From: an uncultured Caulobacterales bacterium
GTDB lineage: Bacteria; Pseudomonadota; Alphaproteobacteria; Caulobacterales; Caulobacteraceae
Direction: 5' to 3'
Length of the DNA: 64,000 nucleotides
NCBI GenBank assembly: GCA_903884425.1
Contig: CAISEP010000002.1
Coordinates: 1-64,000 of the forward strand
The position numbers were made by a program, and so were the translations under genes. Position 1 is the first letter of the stretch. Every line of letters starts with the position of its first letter. Positions 36,242 to 44,839 of the stretch are shown one piece after another. The notes beneath the pieces are model-generated. The model was not told where the DNA came from, made no database searches, and saw only the letters and a list, made by a program, of their open reading frames with translations.

Positions 36242-37651
36242 GTGTCATCTGTCCCCGTGAACCTGACACCCGTGCAAGTGGCGGTGATCGACGCGATCGT
36301 CTCGCTGTTCGAGAGCAATTCCCCCGCCCGCTACGACGCCGTGGCCCGCAGCGCCACCGACGCCGGGGGGCTCAGCTACGGCAAGCACCAGGCGGCCCTG
36401 GTGGGGGGCAGCCTGTTCCGGATGATCTCCGACTACTGTGCCGCGCCCGGCGCCCAGAAGGCAGCCGCCCTCAAGCCCTATCTGCCGCGCATGGAGGCGG
36501 GGGACCGGACCCTGGACCAGGACGATGCCCTGGTGGCCCTGCTGAAGGCCGCCGCGGCCGATCCCGTGATGCAGGACGTGCAGGACGCCTTCTTCTACGA
36601 CCACTACATGACCCCTGCCCTGACGGAGGCGGCAAGCCTCGGCTTCCAGACCGCCCTGGGCTGCGCCATCCTCTATGACAGCTTCGTCCAGGGCTCCTGG
36701 TCGACGGGGGCCGACATCAAGGGCAAGACCATCGCCGTGGCCGGCCCCCCCACGGCCGAGAACGAGAAGTCCTGGCTGGCCACCTATCTGCAGACCCGCC
36801 GGGCCTGGCTGGTGAGCCGGGGGGCGGATCTCGCCCGATCGGTCTACCGGATCGACGCCCTGACCGCGCTGGTGACAGCGGGGGAATGGGACCTGGAGAT
36901 GCCCCTGGCCCTGCCCCTGTCCGGCTACAGCTTCACCCTCACCGCCTGGGACCTGAACGCCCACCTGTTCCCCGACCCGGTGTTCCGGGTGGATCCGGAG
37001 AAGTTCGGGGTGGTCAAGGCCCGCCACGCCATCCTGCCGGAGGGCCGGGATCGGCACGTGCAGCAGCTGATGGCCATCCTGGGGCTGCTGGACGCAAAGA
37101 CCGACGTGGACGGACGGTTCGGCACCAGCTCCGCCAATGTGTTCAAGGCCTTTCAGCTCAGCTGCAACACCCCGCAGACGGGGATCGTCGATTCCGCGGC
37201 CTATCTGCTGCTGTGCGATGCCGTGCGCCGGGTGCAGGCCACGGCGCCTGCCAAGGGCGCGGCGGGGACGGAGGTGGCGGACCTGCGCCCCCTGCCCGAG
37301 CCCGCCACCTCCACCCGGTCGCAGCAGTATGCCATCGCCGCGGGAGCCAGCGCCACCGCTGCCGGGGCCACGGTGGTGGGCTCGAACTATTTCGCCCCGA
37401 AGGCGGTGACGGGGGACACCTCGACCCCGCCCCCCCCGTCGACGACAGTCGCGACGCCGACAACCCCGGCGACACCGGGCCCGACCTCCACGGAGAAGAC
37501 CCAGGCGGTGACGGCCCTGACCGTGGCCCCGCCCGCGGCCCCGGCCCCGGACTGGGACGACACGGCCCGGGAGCTGCTGCCCTGGGTGGCCGTGGGGCTC
37601 TTGATCATCACCCTCGTCCTGATCATCCTGTCCCGCCGCCGCGCCTATTGA
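36242..37651 (+). CDS. GH46 chitosanase-like protein with peptidoglycan-binding domain and C-terminal membrane anchor
   Basis: A 469-residue protein. Residues 8-230 resemble GH46 chitosanases: LFES with Glu24, and DAGGLSYGKHQ with Asp40, matching the catalytic Glu22/Asp40 pair of Streptomyces N174 chitosanase. About residues 265-325 form a PG_binding_1-type domain (DVDGRFGTSSANVFKAFQ). Then a Thr/Pro-rich linker (370-435) and one C-terminal helix followed by SRRRAY. No N-terminal signal peptide is seen, which is at odds with a wall-active domain. GTG start at 36242. Likely acts on glucosaminyl polymers or peptidoglycan. Faces the GAPFWF membrane protein gene. Confidence 0.7.
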   Translation: MSSVPVNLTPVQVAVIDAIVSLFESNSPARYDAVARSATDAGGLSYGKHQAALVGGSLFRMISDYCAAPGAQKAAALKPYLPRMEAGDRTLDQDDALVALLKAAAADPVMQDVQDAFFYDHYMTPALTEAASLGFQTALGCAILYDSFVQGSWSTGADIKGKTIAVAGPPTAENEKSWLATYLQTRRAWLVSRGADLARSVYRIDALTALVTAGEWDLEMPLALPLSGYSFTLTAWDLNAHLFPDPVFRVDPEKFGVVKARHAILPEGRDRHVQQLMAILGLLDAKTDVDGRFGTSSANVFKAFQLSCNTPQTGIVDSAAYLLLCDAVRRVQATAPAKGAAGTEVADLRPLPEPATSTRSQQYAIAAGASATAAGATVVGSNYFAPKAVTGDTSTPPPPSTTVATPTTPATPGPTSTEKTQAVTALTVAPPAAPAPDWDDTARELLPWVAVGLLIITLVLIILSRRRAY

Positions 37652-37668
37652 GCGGCGGCCCGGCCCGG

Positions 37669-38580
37669 TCAGGCCCTGTCGCGTTCGTGGTCCCGGGCCG
37701 CGCGGAACACCTGGGCGTGGCGGGCCGCAACCGCCCCCACATCCGCGCCGTAGCCGCCGCCGGTGACCGTGGCCAGGGGAATATTCCGGGATCGGATCGT
37801 CTCGATCACATAGCGGTCCCGCCGGTAGAGCCCGTCATCGCTGAGGGCCAGCCGACCCAGCCGGTCGTCCCGGTGCGGATCCACCCCGGCATTGTAGAAG
37901 GCCAAATCGGGGCGGCTGTCGGCGATCACCTGCGGCAGTTCGGCGGCCAGCACGGCCAGATAGGCCCCGTCCCCCGTCCCGTCGGCGAGGCCCACATCCC
38001 GGCGACCCGTGGCCTTGCGCACGGGGAAGTTCTTCTCGGCATGCAGGGAGAAGGTGAAGACCCGCGGGTCGTCGGCAAAGATCCGGGCGGTGCCGTCCCC
38101 CTGATGCACGTCGAGGTCCACCACCAGCACCCGCTGCACGGCTCCCTCCGCCAGCAGCACGGCGGTGGCGATGGCCACGTCGTTGAGGATGCAGAACCCC
38201 GCCCCGTGGTCGGCGGCGGCGTGATGGCTGCCCCCGGCGGCGTTGCAGGCCAGCCCCTCCGTCAGGGCCAGCCGGGCCGCCGCCAGGGTTCCTCCCGCCG
38301 CCGCGAAGGCGCGGTCCACCACCGACGGCGCCAGGGGCAGGCCGATCCGCCGCACGGCATCCGGGGGGAGGTCCCGGCGCTGCACGGCCTCCACATAGGC
38401 CCGGTCGTGGGCAAGGCAGGCCATGTCGATCGTGACCGGCTCCGGCGTCACGAAGCCGTCCGGGGCGACCAGCCCCTCGGCCCGGAGCACCTCCGCCAGG
38501 GCGGCATACTTGTTCATCGGAAAGCGATGCCCGTCCGGCATGTCCGCGGCATAGGCCGGATGATGGACGATGGCGACCAC
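37669..38580 (-). CDS. Histone deacetylase-like (acetylpolyamine amidohydrolase) protein
   Basis: A 303-residue zinc hydrolase of the HDAC/acetoin utilisation family: GGSHHAAADHGAGFCILND with the charge-relay His pair, and DLDVHQGDGTARIF with the zinc-binding Asp and His. Bacterial members remove acetyl groups from polyamines or proteins. The GTG at 38580 is chosen because GAGGAGG lies close before it, and the conserved N-terminus (VVAIVHHPAY) begins there. Confidence 0.88.
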   Translation of the reverse strand: MVAIVHHPAYAADMPDGHRFPMNKYAALAEVLRAEGLVAPDGFVTPEPVTIDMACLAHDRAYVEAVQRRDLPPDAVRRIGLPLAPSVVDRAFAAAGGTLAAARLALTEGLACNAAGGSHHAAADHGAGFCILNDVAIATAVLLAEGAVQRVLVVDLDVHQGDGTARIFADDPRVFTFSLHAEKNFPVRKATGRRDVGLADGTGDGAYLAVLAAELPQVIADSRPDLAFYNAGVDPHRDDRLGRLALSDDGLYRRDRYVIETIRSRNIPLATVTGGGYGADVGAVAARHAQVFRAARDHERDRA

Positions 38581-38837
38581 GGGACGACCCCTCCTCCTCG
38601 CGCCTTTCGAAGAACCGTCGTTCCCGCGCGCCGTCAACCCGAAACGGGCGTCCGGAATGGGCCGGACCCGCCGCGAAGGCCCCCTGCCCCGTTTCCGGCG
38701 GCTCCGAATCAGCGCCTAGCCTTAGATGTGTCACGATGTTGTAATTCCATCTGGCAACAAACGGGTGCGACATGGCAGTCCCTGGGATGAAAGAGACGGG
38801 CCCTGACAGCGTCCTCGGGCGGGAGGACTGACCCCTC

Positions 38838-39953
38838 GTGACGATCAATCCGCTGGGCACAGGTCCTTCCCCGGTGATCGGCACCGGCATTGTCGGCGTG
38901 ACCTCGCAGGGCGGGCTGGCCGGTGCCACCGCGGCCCCGCCGCTTCCGACCGCAGGGGTCGGCGCCAACCCCCTCCCGGCACCGCCCCCGCAGGCGGCCC
39001 TCGCCAATCTGATCACGGCGGCGGCCATCGCCCAGGACGGCCTGTCCGGCCTGTTCGCCGACCTGACCGCCGCCCAGGGATCGACGAACCTGCCAGACAC
39101 GGTGCGGTCCGCCATCCAGCAGGTGCTGACGGCCCAGCCCCCCCTCACCGGCAACACCACCGGGCCGGACCTGCAGTCCGCCGTGGCCAGTTCCGGCCTG
39201 TTTCTGGAAGCCCGGCTGGCCCAGGGCCTGGGTGGCGAGGCCGTCCCAGCCGTGGCCTCGGATTTCAAGGCCCTGCTGCTGCAACTGGCCCAGGACCTGA
39301 CGACCCTGCTGGACGCCGACCCCGCCGCCACGTCCGGCCTGGTGGCGGAAGGGGCAGTATCAGCGCCCCCGGCCCCCCCCTCGCCCCAGACCCGTAACGG
39401 CACCCGCCCACCCCCGCCCCTGCGCGGCGGCGTGACCCAGGGCCAGGGGGCCGCGCGCCCGGCGGTCGATCCGCAGATGCCGGAGGAGCGGCTGCTCCGC
39501 GTCCTGGATCACGACGTCCGCGGGGCGCTCGCCCGGCTGGAACTGAGCCAGGCGGCGTCGGCGAAGCTGCAGGACGGGTCCAGCTTCTGGAAGTTCGAGC
39601 TGCCCGTCGCCACGCCGGATGGCGCGGCCGTGGCCCAGTTCGAGATTTCCCGGGATGCCCACGGACAGGGCGGCGGCGCGGACGCCCCGGCCACCTGGCG
39701 GACCCGGTTCGCCGTGAACGTCACCCCCTCCGGCCCGGTGCAGGCGGAACTGACCCTGAGCGGCGACACGATCCACGTCACCCTCTGGGCCGACGATACA
39801 GATACCCGGGCCGTCCTGGCCGCCGACCGGACCGCCCTGGCCGACGCCCTGCGGGCCGAGGGCCTGTCGGAGGCCGCGGTGCGCATCGCCCCCGGTGCCG
39901 CAGCCCCCCCGCCCGCCCCCGCCGCCGGGGCCCTGCTGAACCGTTCCACATGA
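38838..39953 (+). CDS. FliK-like flagellar hook-length control protein
   Basis: A 371-residue protein. The N-terminal two thirds are Ala/Pro/Gly-rich and disordered-looking; residues 240-350 fit the FliK C-terminal domain (SFWKFELPV, MTLWADDTD-type strand). It is secreted by the flagellar export apparatus in known systems and sets hook length through FlhB. Its stop overlaps the start of an FlhB-tail homologue (ATGA). GTG start at 38838; ribosome site GGAGG is rather far. No other flagellar gene is in the window. Confidence 0.7.
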   Translation: MTINPLGTGPSPVIGTGIVGVTSQGGLAGATAAPPLPTAGVGANPLPAPPPQAALANLITAAAIAQDGLSGLFADLTAAQGSTNLPDTVRSAIQQVLTAQPPLTGNTTGPDLQSAVASSGLFLEARLAQGLGGEAVPAVASDFKALLLQLAQDLTTLLDADPAATSGLVAEGAVSAPPAPPSPQTRNGTRPPPPLRGGVTQGQGAARPAVDPQMPEERLLRVLDHDVRGALARLELSQAASAKLQDGSSFWKFELPVATPDGAAVAQFEISRDAHGQGGGADAPATWRTRFAVNVTPSGPVQAELTLSGDTIHVTLWADDTDTRAVLAADRTALADALRAEGLSEAAVRIAPGAAAPPPAPAAGALLNRST

Positions 39954-40213
39954 CCGATCCCGACAAGCCGACCCTCGCCGTGGCCCTGACCTACGAGGCC
40001 CCCCGGGCACCGAAGGTGGTGGCCGTGGGACGGGGCCATGTGGGCGAGAAGATCCTGGAGGTGGCCCGCACCCATGGCGTGCCCCTGCGGGAGGACCCGG
40101 TGCTGGCCGAGGTCCTGTCGACCGTGGAGATCGACCGGGAAATTCCGGAAAGCCTCTACCGGGCCGTGGCGGTGGTGATCGGCTTCGTCCTGCAGGCCAA
40201 TGCCCGCCGGTGA
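39950..40213 (+). CDS. Stand-alone FlhB C-terminal domain homologue (YlqH-like)
   Basis: An 87-residue protein corresponding to the part of FlhB after its self-cleavage site: KPTLAVALTYEAP, APKVVAVGRG, HGVPLREDPVLAEVL, EIPESLYRAVAVVIGFV. It has no transmembrane part and lacks the NPTH cleavage motif, starting at the point where the cut tail would start. Known relatives can replace or tune the FlhB tail in export switching. Coupled to the FliK-like gene by a four-base overlap, which supports an interaction. Confidence 0.85.
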   Translation: MTDPDKPTLAVALTYEAPRAPKVVAVGRGHVGEKILEVARTHGVPLREDPVLAEVLSTVEIDREIPESLYRAVAVVIGFVLQANARR

Positions 40214-40299
40214 TGGCGCTGGCGCCACAGGGGCCGGCAAATTCTCCGGATCGACGGGACGTCCTGCGCAGACGGGCCGGCCGTGCTAGGCTCCCGGCG

Positions 40300-41466
40300 A
40301 TGCTGACCCGCCCCGCCGCCTCCCCCCAGCGCCTGCACCCCGTGCGACGGGCCGTGATGGCCGTGGCGGCGGTCCTGTCCCTGGCCGGATGCGCGACCCT
40401 GCCGCGGGAGGGCTTCACCGCCGCGGAGCAGGCCGTGGCCTCGCCCCCCGGGTTCGAGAACGTGCGCTTCCCGGAGAACTCCCCCCAGCTCGCCGCGGTG
40501 ATCGAGACGGCGCTTCGGCCGGACAGCCAGGGGGACATCACCGCCCTTGCCCTGTCCGGCGGCGGGGCCAACGGCGCCTTCGGGGCCGGGGTGCTCTATG
40601 CCTGGAGCCAGAGCGGGGAGCTGCCGTCCTTCCAGCTGGTCACCGGCGTCTCCACCGGGGCCCTCACCGCGCCCTTCGCCTTCCTGGGCAAGGGCTGGGA
40701 GGAGCGCATGCGCCGCTCCTATACCGAGGGGCCGGTCTATCACCTGCTGAAGGCCAAGGGGCTCTACAGCCTTTTGACGCCGGGGGTGTTCAGCCGGGCC
40801 CCGCTGGACGACCTGGTGGGCAGCTATGTCACCGACGACCTGATGCGGGCCGTGGCGGCGGAGCATCTGCGGGGCCGCCGCCTGCTGGTGGCCACCACCA
40901 ACCTCGATACCGAACAGCTGATCATCTGGGACATGGGGGCCATCGCCCGGCACGGCGGGCCCGAGGCCCGCAAGCTGTTCGCCCAGGTGCTGGTGGCGTC
41001 GGCCAGCGTGCCCGGCGTGTTCCAGCCGTCCCTGATCCCGGTGGAAGGCCAGGGCCACGCCTTTGCCGAGATGCATGTTGACGGCCAGACCGAGAGCGCC
41101 TTCTTCGCCGTCCCCCCGGCCCTGGTCCTGAGCCACGCCCCGGACACCACCCTGAACCGGGTCCGCTATTTCGTGATCATCAACGGCCAGCTCGAAGGCC
41201 GGTTCGCAGTCACCAAGCGCTCCAGCCTGCCGATCCTGGCCCGCAGCTTCGACACCGCCGCCCGGGCCTCCCTGCGGCAGACGGTGATCACCACCTCGGA
41301 GTTCTGCCGCATCCACGGCTGCCAGATGCGCTTCACCGACATTCCGGACACGGAGCGAGACGATCCCCTGGACTTCAGTCCCGCCCACGTGAAGAGCCTG
41401 TTCGCCGCCGGCATGGAGGCGATGCGCCAGGGCCGGGCGTGGCAGTCGACCCTGCCGGCCCTCTGA
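40300..41466 (+). CDS. Patatin-like phospholipase, lipoprotein
   Basis: A 388-residue protein with a lipoprotein signal (hydrophobic segment ending LAGC at about residue 31). Then the patatin dyad: oxyanion GGGANGAFGAGVL, nucleophile GVSTG, and Asp in HVDGQTES. Different from the cytosolic patatin at 7.1 kb by its envelope targeting and lower similarity. Probably hydrolyses phospholipid or acyl esters in the periplasm. The ATG at 40300 starts MLTRPAASP. Confidence 0.85.
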   Translation: MLTRPAASPQRLHPVRRAVMAVAAVLSLAGCATLPREGFTAAEQAVASPPGFENVRFPENSPQLAAVIETALRPDSQGDITALALSGGGANGAFGAGVLYAWSQSGELPSFQLVTGVSTGALTAPFAFLGKGWEERMRRSYTEGPVYHLLKAKGLYSLLTPGVFSRAPLDDLVGSYVTDDLMRAVAAEHLRGRRLLVATTNLDTEQLIIWDMGAIARHGGPEARKLFAQVLVASASVPGVFQPSLIPVEGQGHAFAEMHVDGQTESAFFAVPPALVLSHAPDTTLNRVRYFVIINGQLEGRFAVTKRSSLPILARSFDTAARASLRQTVITTSEFCRIHGCQMRFTDIPDTERDDPLDFSPAHVKSLFAAGMEAMRQGRAWQSTLPAL

Positions 41467-41481
41467 TCCGGGCGTCCCCGC

Positions 41482-42561
41482 TCAGTTCGCGGTCGGCCGC
41501 TCCGTGATGAACCGGCGGCGCAGGATCCTGCGCACCGGCGCGTCCACGTCCCGGTCCAGCCGCCACGCCACCAGCACCAGCACGACCAGGAAGACCGCCC
41601 CGTAGGCCAGGCCGCTCAGGTCGTCGGGAATGTCCGTGTCCCGGCCGAGCGCCAGCCGGGCCAGGTTTCCCAGCGGCTGGTGGACGATGTAGATGCCGTA
41701 GGAGATCAGGCCGGTGAAGCTGAACAGGCGGCCGCTGATCGGTCCCGGCTCGAACCGTCCGGCCAGCACCAGCAGCAGGGGAAAGCCCAGCCCCACCATG
41801 GCGAGCTCGAACCACGGCTTCTGGGCGTCCGTCGGGCTCCAGGCCAGGGCCGCGGTCATCAGCAGCACGATGCCCCAGGAGGCCCAGGTCGCATGGGTCT
41901 GGTGATGGCCCACCAGCCGGAACACCACCACGCCCGTGAAGAAGGAAAAGCCGACCCGGGCCAGGGCCGCCCATTGCTGGGTCGCGCCGAAGCCCACGTC
42001 CAGGGTCTGGTAGTGGAACTCCGCGAACACCACGCCGGCGCCGCTGACCAGGATGATGGCCGCCAGCACCGGCAGGGTCAGCCAGCGCACCAGCAGGGCA
42101 TAGGCGAAATTGGCCACCAGTTCCGGCACCAGGGTCCAGGTCGGACCGTCAAGGGACGAGCCGTTGGCCGGCAGGCCGGGCAAGAAGGGGATCATGAACA
42201 GCCCCGTGGTGATCGCGATCAGCAGCTTGGACGGCGTCCACCATCCCGCCGGATCGGTGACGATGGACAGGACCGCGGCCACGATCCCCAGGATCAGCCC
42301 GCAGGCATAGAGGGGGTAGAGCCGGATCAGCCGGGTCTTGACGAAGGTCCAGACGAACCCGCCCGCGGCCAGCCGCTCCCGATAGGCGTGGGCGACGACG
42401 AAGCCGCTGACCAGATAGAACAGGTCCACCGCGAGGAAGCTTTCCGGCACGGCGATCGGGCCGAACAGGAAGGGCACGTGGCGCATCACCACCAGGAAGG
42501 CCCCCACGGCCCTCAGTCCGTCCAGCGTGTAGAAGGTGCGGCGCTCCGGCTCATGCGTCAT
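41482..42561 (-). CDS. Acyltransferase 3 family membrane protein
   Basis: A 359-residue polytopic protein with about ten helices. The N-terminal YTLDGLRAVGAFLVVMRH contains the conserved Arg-His pattern of acyltransferase-3 proteins, and FLAVDLFYLVSGFVV the FFxxSGF-like motif. Members O-acylate surface glycans, lipids or peptidoglycan. GGAG precedes the ATG by six bases. An inverted repeat with GNRA-type loop lies 66-85 bases upstream. Confidence 0.9.
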   Translation of the reverse strand: MTHEPERRTFYTLDGLRAVGAFLVVMRHVPFLFGPIAVPESFLAVDLFYLVSGFVVAHAYRERLAAGGFVWTFVKTRLIRLYPLYACGLILGIVAAVLSIVTDPAGWWTPSKLLIAITTGLFMIPFLPGLPANGSSLDGPTWTLVPELVANFAYALLVRWLTLPVLAAIILVSGAGVVFAEFHYQTLDVGFGATQQWAALARVGFSFFTGVVVFRLVGHHQTHATWASWGIVLLMTAALAWSPTDAQKPWFELAMVGLGFPLLLVLAGRFEPGPISGRLFSFTGLISYGIYIVHQPLGNLARLALGRDTDIPDDLSGLAYGAVFLVVLVLVAWRLDRDVDAPVRRILRRRFITERPTAN

Positions 42562-42626
42562 GAGGCACTCCAGGGGCTGCCGCGGGGCGCGGCGTGCGCG
42601 TGTGTGTCAGGATTGCGGCCGCAGGA

Positions 42627-42646
42627 CAACCTCTGCGAAGAGGTTG
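42627..42646. promoter_or_regulatory. Inverted repeat between acyltransferase and Gre factor genes
   Basis: A perfect 8-base-pair stem, CAACCTCT and AGAGGTTG, with the 4-base loop GCGA. As DNA it could be an operator; as RNA on the plus strand the loop is a GNRA tetraloop. It lies in the 180-base divergent gap. Confidence 0.35.
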
Positions 42647-42741
42647 CGAACCCGCCGGTTCTGGCGTCTTGTCCCGCCCTGCCGCTTGGGTAACAGGGTA
42701 CACGGATCAACCCGCGGCCTCGGAACAGGACGTCGATCTGC

Positions 42742-43230
42742 ATGAGTGTCGCCTTCACCCGCGAGGAAGATGCCGAGGCCCAGGCCGCCAATCTGCCCGA
42801 CCGGCCGATCTCGCCCCATCCCAATCTCGTCACGCCGTCGGGGCTCGCCGCCCTCGACCAGGCCGTGGCGGAGGCCCGCGCCGCCTATACCGCTGCCCAG
42901 GCGGAGGGCGGGGTGAGCGCCGACCGCACGGCCATGGCACGGGCCACAAGGGACCTGCGCTACTTCACCGCCCGCCGGGCCTCCGCCCAGCTGGTGGCCG
43001 CGGAAGGGCCGGACGACCGGGTGGTGTTCGGCCGCCGGGTGACCCTGGACCGGGAGGACGGCCGCCGCCAGGTGTTCCGCATCGTGGGCGAGGACGAGGC
43101 CGACCCGGCGAAGGGCGCGATCTCCCATGTCTCCCCCGTGGCCCGGGCGGTGCTGGGCCGCGCCGTGGGCGACGCGGTCCAGGTGCTGGGGGCGGAGGTG
43201 GAGATCATCGCCGTGGAACGGGTGGACTGA
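42742..43230 (+). CDS. greB: GreA/GreB-family transcription elongation factor
   Basis: A 162-residue protein. The N-terminal half forms the Gre coiled coil (ISPHPNLVTPSGLAALDQAV onward), though unusually short of the usual acidic loop pair. The C-terminal half has the FKBP-like Gre domain (VVFGRRVTLDRED, FRIVGEDEADPAKGAISHVSPVARAVLGRAVGD). It rescues stalled RNA polymerase or acts as a secondary-channel regulator. GreB is favoured over GreA by the VGEDEAD segment. Confidence 0.8.
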   Translation: MSVAFTREEDAEAQAANLPDRPISPHPNLVTPSGLAALDQAVAEARAAYTAAQAEGGVSADRTAMARATRDLRYFTARRASAQLVAAEGPDDRVVFGRRVTLDREDGRRQVFRIVGEDEADPAKGAISHVSPVARAVLGRAVGDAVQVLGAEVEIIAVERVD

Positions 43231-43251
43231 GCCCGCCGCCCAGCCGGGGGA

Positions 43252-43866
43252 TCAGGCCGCGGTGCTGGCCCGGGCCTTGACCCGCTCGAACCAGCCCTTG
43301 ACCCACGCCGCCTCGTCCGGAATCGGCTGACCCACCGAGATCCCGAAGTCCAGGAAGCAGAACAGCAGGATGTCGGCCAGGCTGAACCGGTCGCCGCAGA
43401 CAAAGGCGCGCTTGCCCATCAGGCCGTCCAGCCACAGGAGCCGGTCCCTGGCGATGGCCTTCAGCTCCGCCCCGCCGGCCTCGCCCACCAGCTTGATCCG
43501 CGGCGCGAACAGGGCCCGTCCCTCCGTGGCGCGGAAGCCGTTGGTCATGGGCTCGCAGATGTTCAGGTCGATCCGCCGGATCCACATGCGGGTCTCGGCC
43601 CGCTGCATGGGGGTCTCGCCGATCAGGGACGGGGTGGGGTGCAGTTCCTCGAGATACTCGCAGATCACGGTGATCTCGGCGATGTGGCTGCCGCTCTCCA
43701 CCTCCAGGGCGGGGGTGGTGCCGTGGGGATTGACGGCGGTGTAGTCCCCGCGGCGGTTCTCGCCGGCCAGCAGGTCGACCTCCGTCACCGGAATCTTCAG
43801 ACCCTTCTCGGCCAGGAACATGCGCACCACGCGCGGGTTGGGTCCGATGGAATTGTAGAGCTTCAT
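43252..43866 (-). CDS. Glutathione S-transferase
   Basis: A 204-residue cytosolic protein with N-terminal thioredoxin-like domain (MKLYNSIGPNPRVVRMFLAEKG), the cis-Pro turn (HGTTPALEV), glutathione-contacting Glu-Ser region VESGSHIAE, and an all-helical C-terminal domain including DRFSLADILLFCFLDF. Detoxification or isomerase role; specificity unknown. GGAGGAG precedes the ATG. Confidence 0.9.
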   Translation of the reverse strand: MKLYNSIGPNPRVVRMFLAEKGLKIPVTEVDLLAGENRRGDYTAVNPHGTTPALEVESGSHIAEITVICEYLEELHPTPSLIGETPMQRAETRMWIRRIDLNICEPMTNGFRATEGRALFAPRIKLVGEAGGAELKAIARDRLLWLDGLMGKRAFVCGDRFSLADILLFCFLDFGISVGQPIPDEAAWVKGWFERVKARASTAA

Positions 43867-43942
43867 GGGGTCTCCTCCGGTCTTGTTGATTGGGTCCGAA
43901 CAGACCAGTGCGCCCGGAGACCGTCAACCGCCTTGATCGGCG

Positions 43943-44839
43943 TCAGGAGGCGTGCGCGGGCACCGCTTCGGGGATCACGTCCACCTCGACCTTCAGGCTC
44001 TGGTCCCCGGGTGTCAGGATCAGGCCCTTGATCGGGGCCACGTCGGAATAGTCGCGCCCCACGGCCAGCACCACATGGTCGTTCTGCGCCACGAGGTTGT
44101 TGGTGGGATCGAAGCCGACCCAGCCCCGGTCCTCGCCGCACCAGAGCGCCACCCAGGCATGGGTGGCGTCGGCCCCCTGCAGGCGCTTCTGCCCCGGCGG
44201 CGGCTGGGTGCGCAGATAGCCGCTGACATAGGCGGCGGGCAGGCCCAGCCCCCGCAGGCCGCAGATCATGATGTGGCTGAAGTCCTGGCAGACCCCGCGA
44301 CGGGCGGCGAAGGCCGCCTCCGCCGGGGTGGAGACGTCGGTGGCCTTGGCATCATAGCGGAACTCGTCCCGTATGCGGCCCATCAGCTCCGACGCTGCCT
44401 CGAAGATCGGCCGCCCGGGCCAGAAGCTCTGCCGGGCATAGTCGGTGATGGCCGGGACCAGGGGCGTCCGCGACGTGGGATAGAGGTAGGTGGCCGGTCC
44501 CCGCGGGCCGAGATCACTGCTCTCGAAGCTGCGGCCACGGATCAGCTCCCAGGGCTGGCTGGCGAACAGGGGCAGGTCCAGGGCCGCATGCACGTCCACG
44601 CGGGAGCGGGCCTCGATCACCAGGGTCGCGTGGGGCTGGTCGATCAGAACCTTCAGCATCCGCTCGCCGAAGGGGCCCTCCTGCTTCTGGGTCCGGGCGG
44701 GCTTGGGCGTGATGGCCACCTCCGCCGACAGCACCGTCTGGGTGGCGGACGAGGCGGGCGTCAGCCGCAGCACGCACTGGGCAAAGGTCACCGGCGCATC
44801 GTACCGGTAGGTGGTGCGGTGCCGCAGCTGATAGATCAT
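43943..44839 (-). CDS. Bacterial transglutaminase-like protease (third gene of peptide-tagging operon)
   Basis: A 298-residue protein: N-terminal beta domain (YQLRHRTTYRYDAPV) and C-terminal transglutaminase-like Cys-His-Asp core (RRGVCQDFSHIM, DATHAWVALW, GFDPTNN). Its ATG overlaps the stop of the ATP-grasp gene by four bases. The set DUF2126/transglutaminase, circularly permuted ATP-grasp plus alpha-E, and transglutaminase is a conserved operon thought to make or cleave a peptide or amide tag; the product is unknown. Confidence 0.9.
   Translation of the reverse strand: MIYQLRHRTTYRYDAPVTFAQCVLRLTPASSATQTVLSAEVAITPKPARTQKQEGPFGERMLKVLIDQPHATLVIEARSRVDVHAALDLPLFASQPWELIRGRSFESSDLGPRGPATYLYPTSRTPLVPAITDYARQSFWPGRPIFEAASELMGRIRDEFRYDAKATDVSTPAEAAFAARRGVCQDFSHIMICGLRGLGLPAAYVSGYLRTQPPPGQKRLQGADATHAWVALWCGEDRGWVGFDPTNNLVAQNDHVVLAVGRDYSDVAPIKGLILTPGDQSLKVEVDVIPEAVPAHAS

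Noticed and set aside
36242-37651. Prophage endolysin
   Set aside because: No holin, capsid, integrase or other phage gene nearby, and base composition matches the neighbours.
38772-38831. 19-codon frame before the FliK-like gene
   Set aside because: No ribosome site and no feature in the peptide; it is too short to support.
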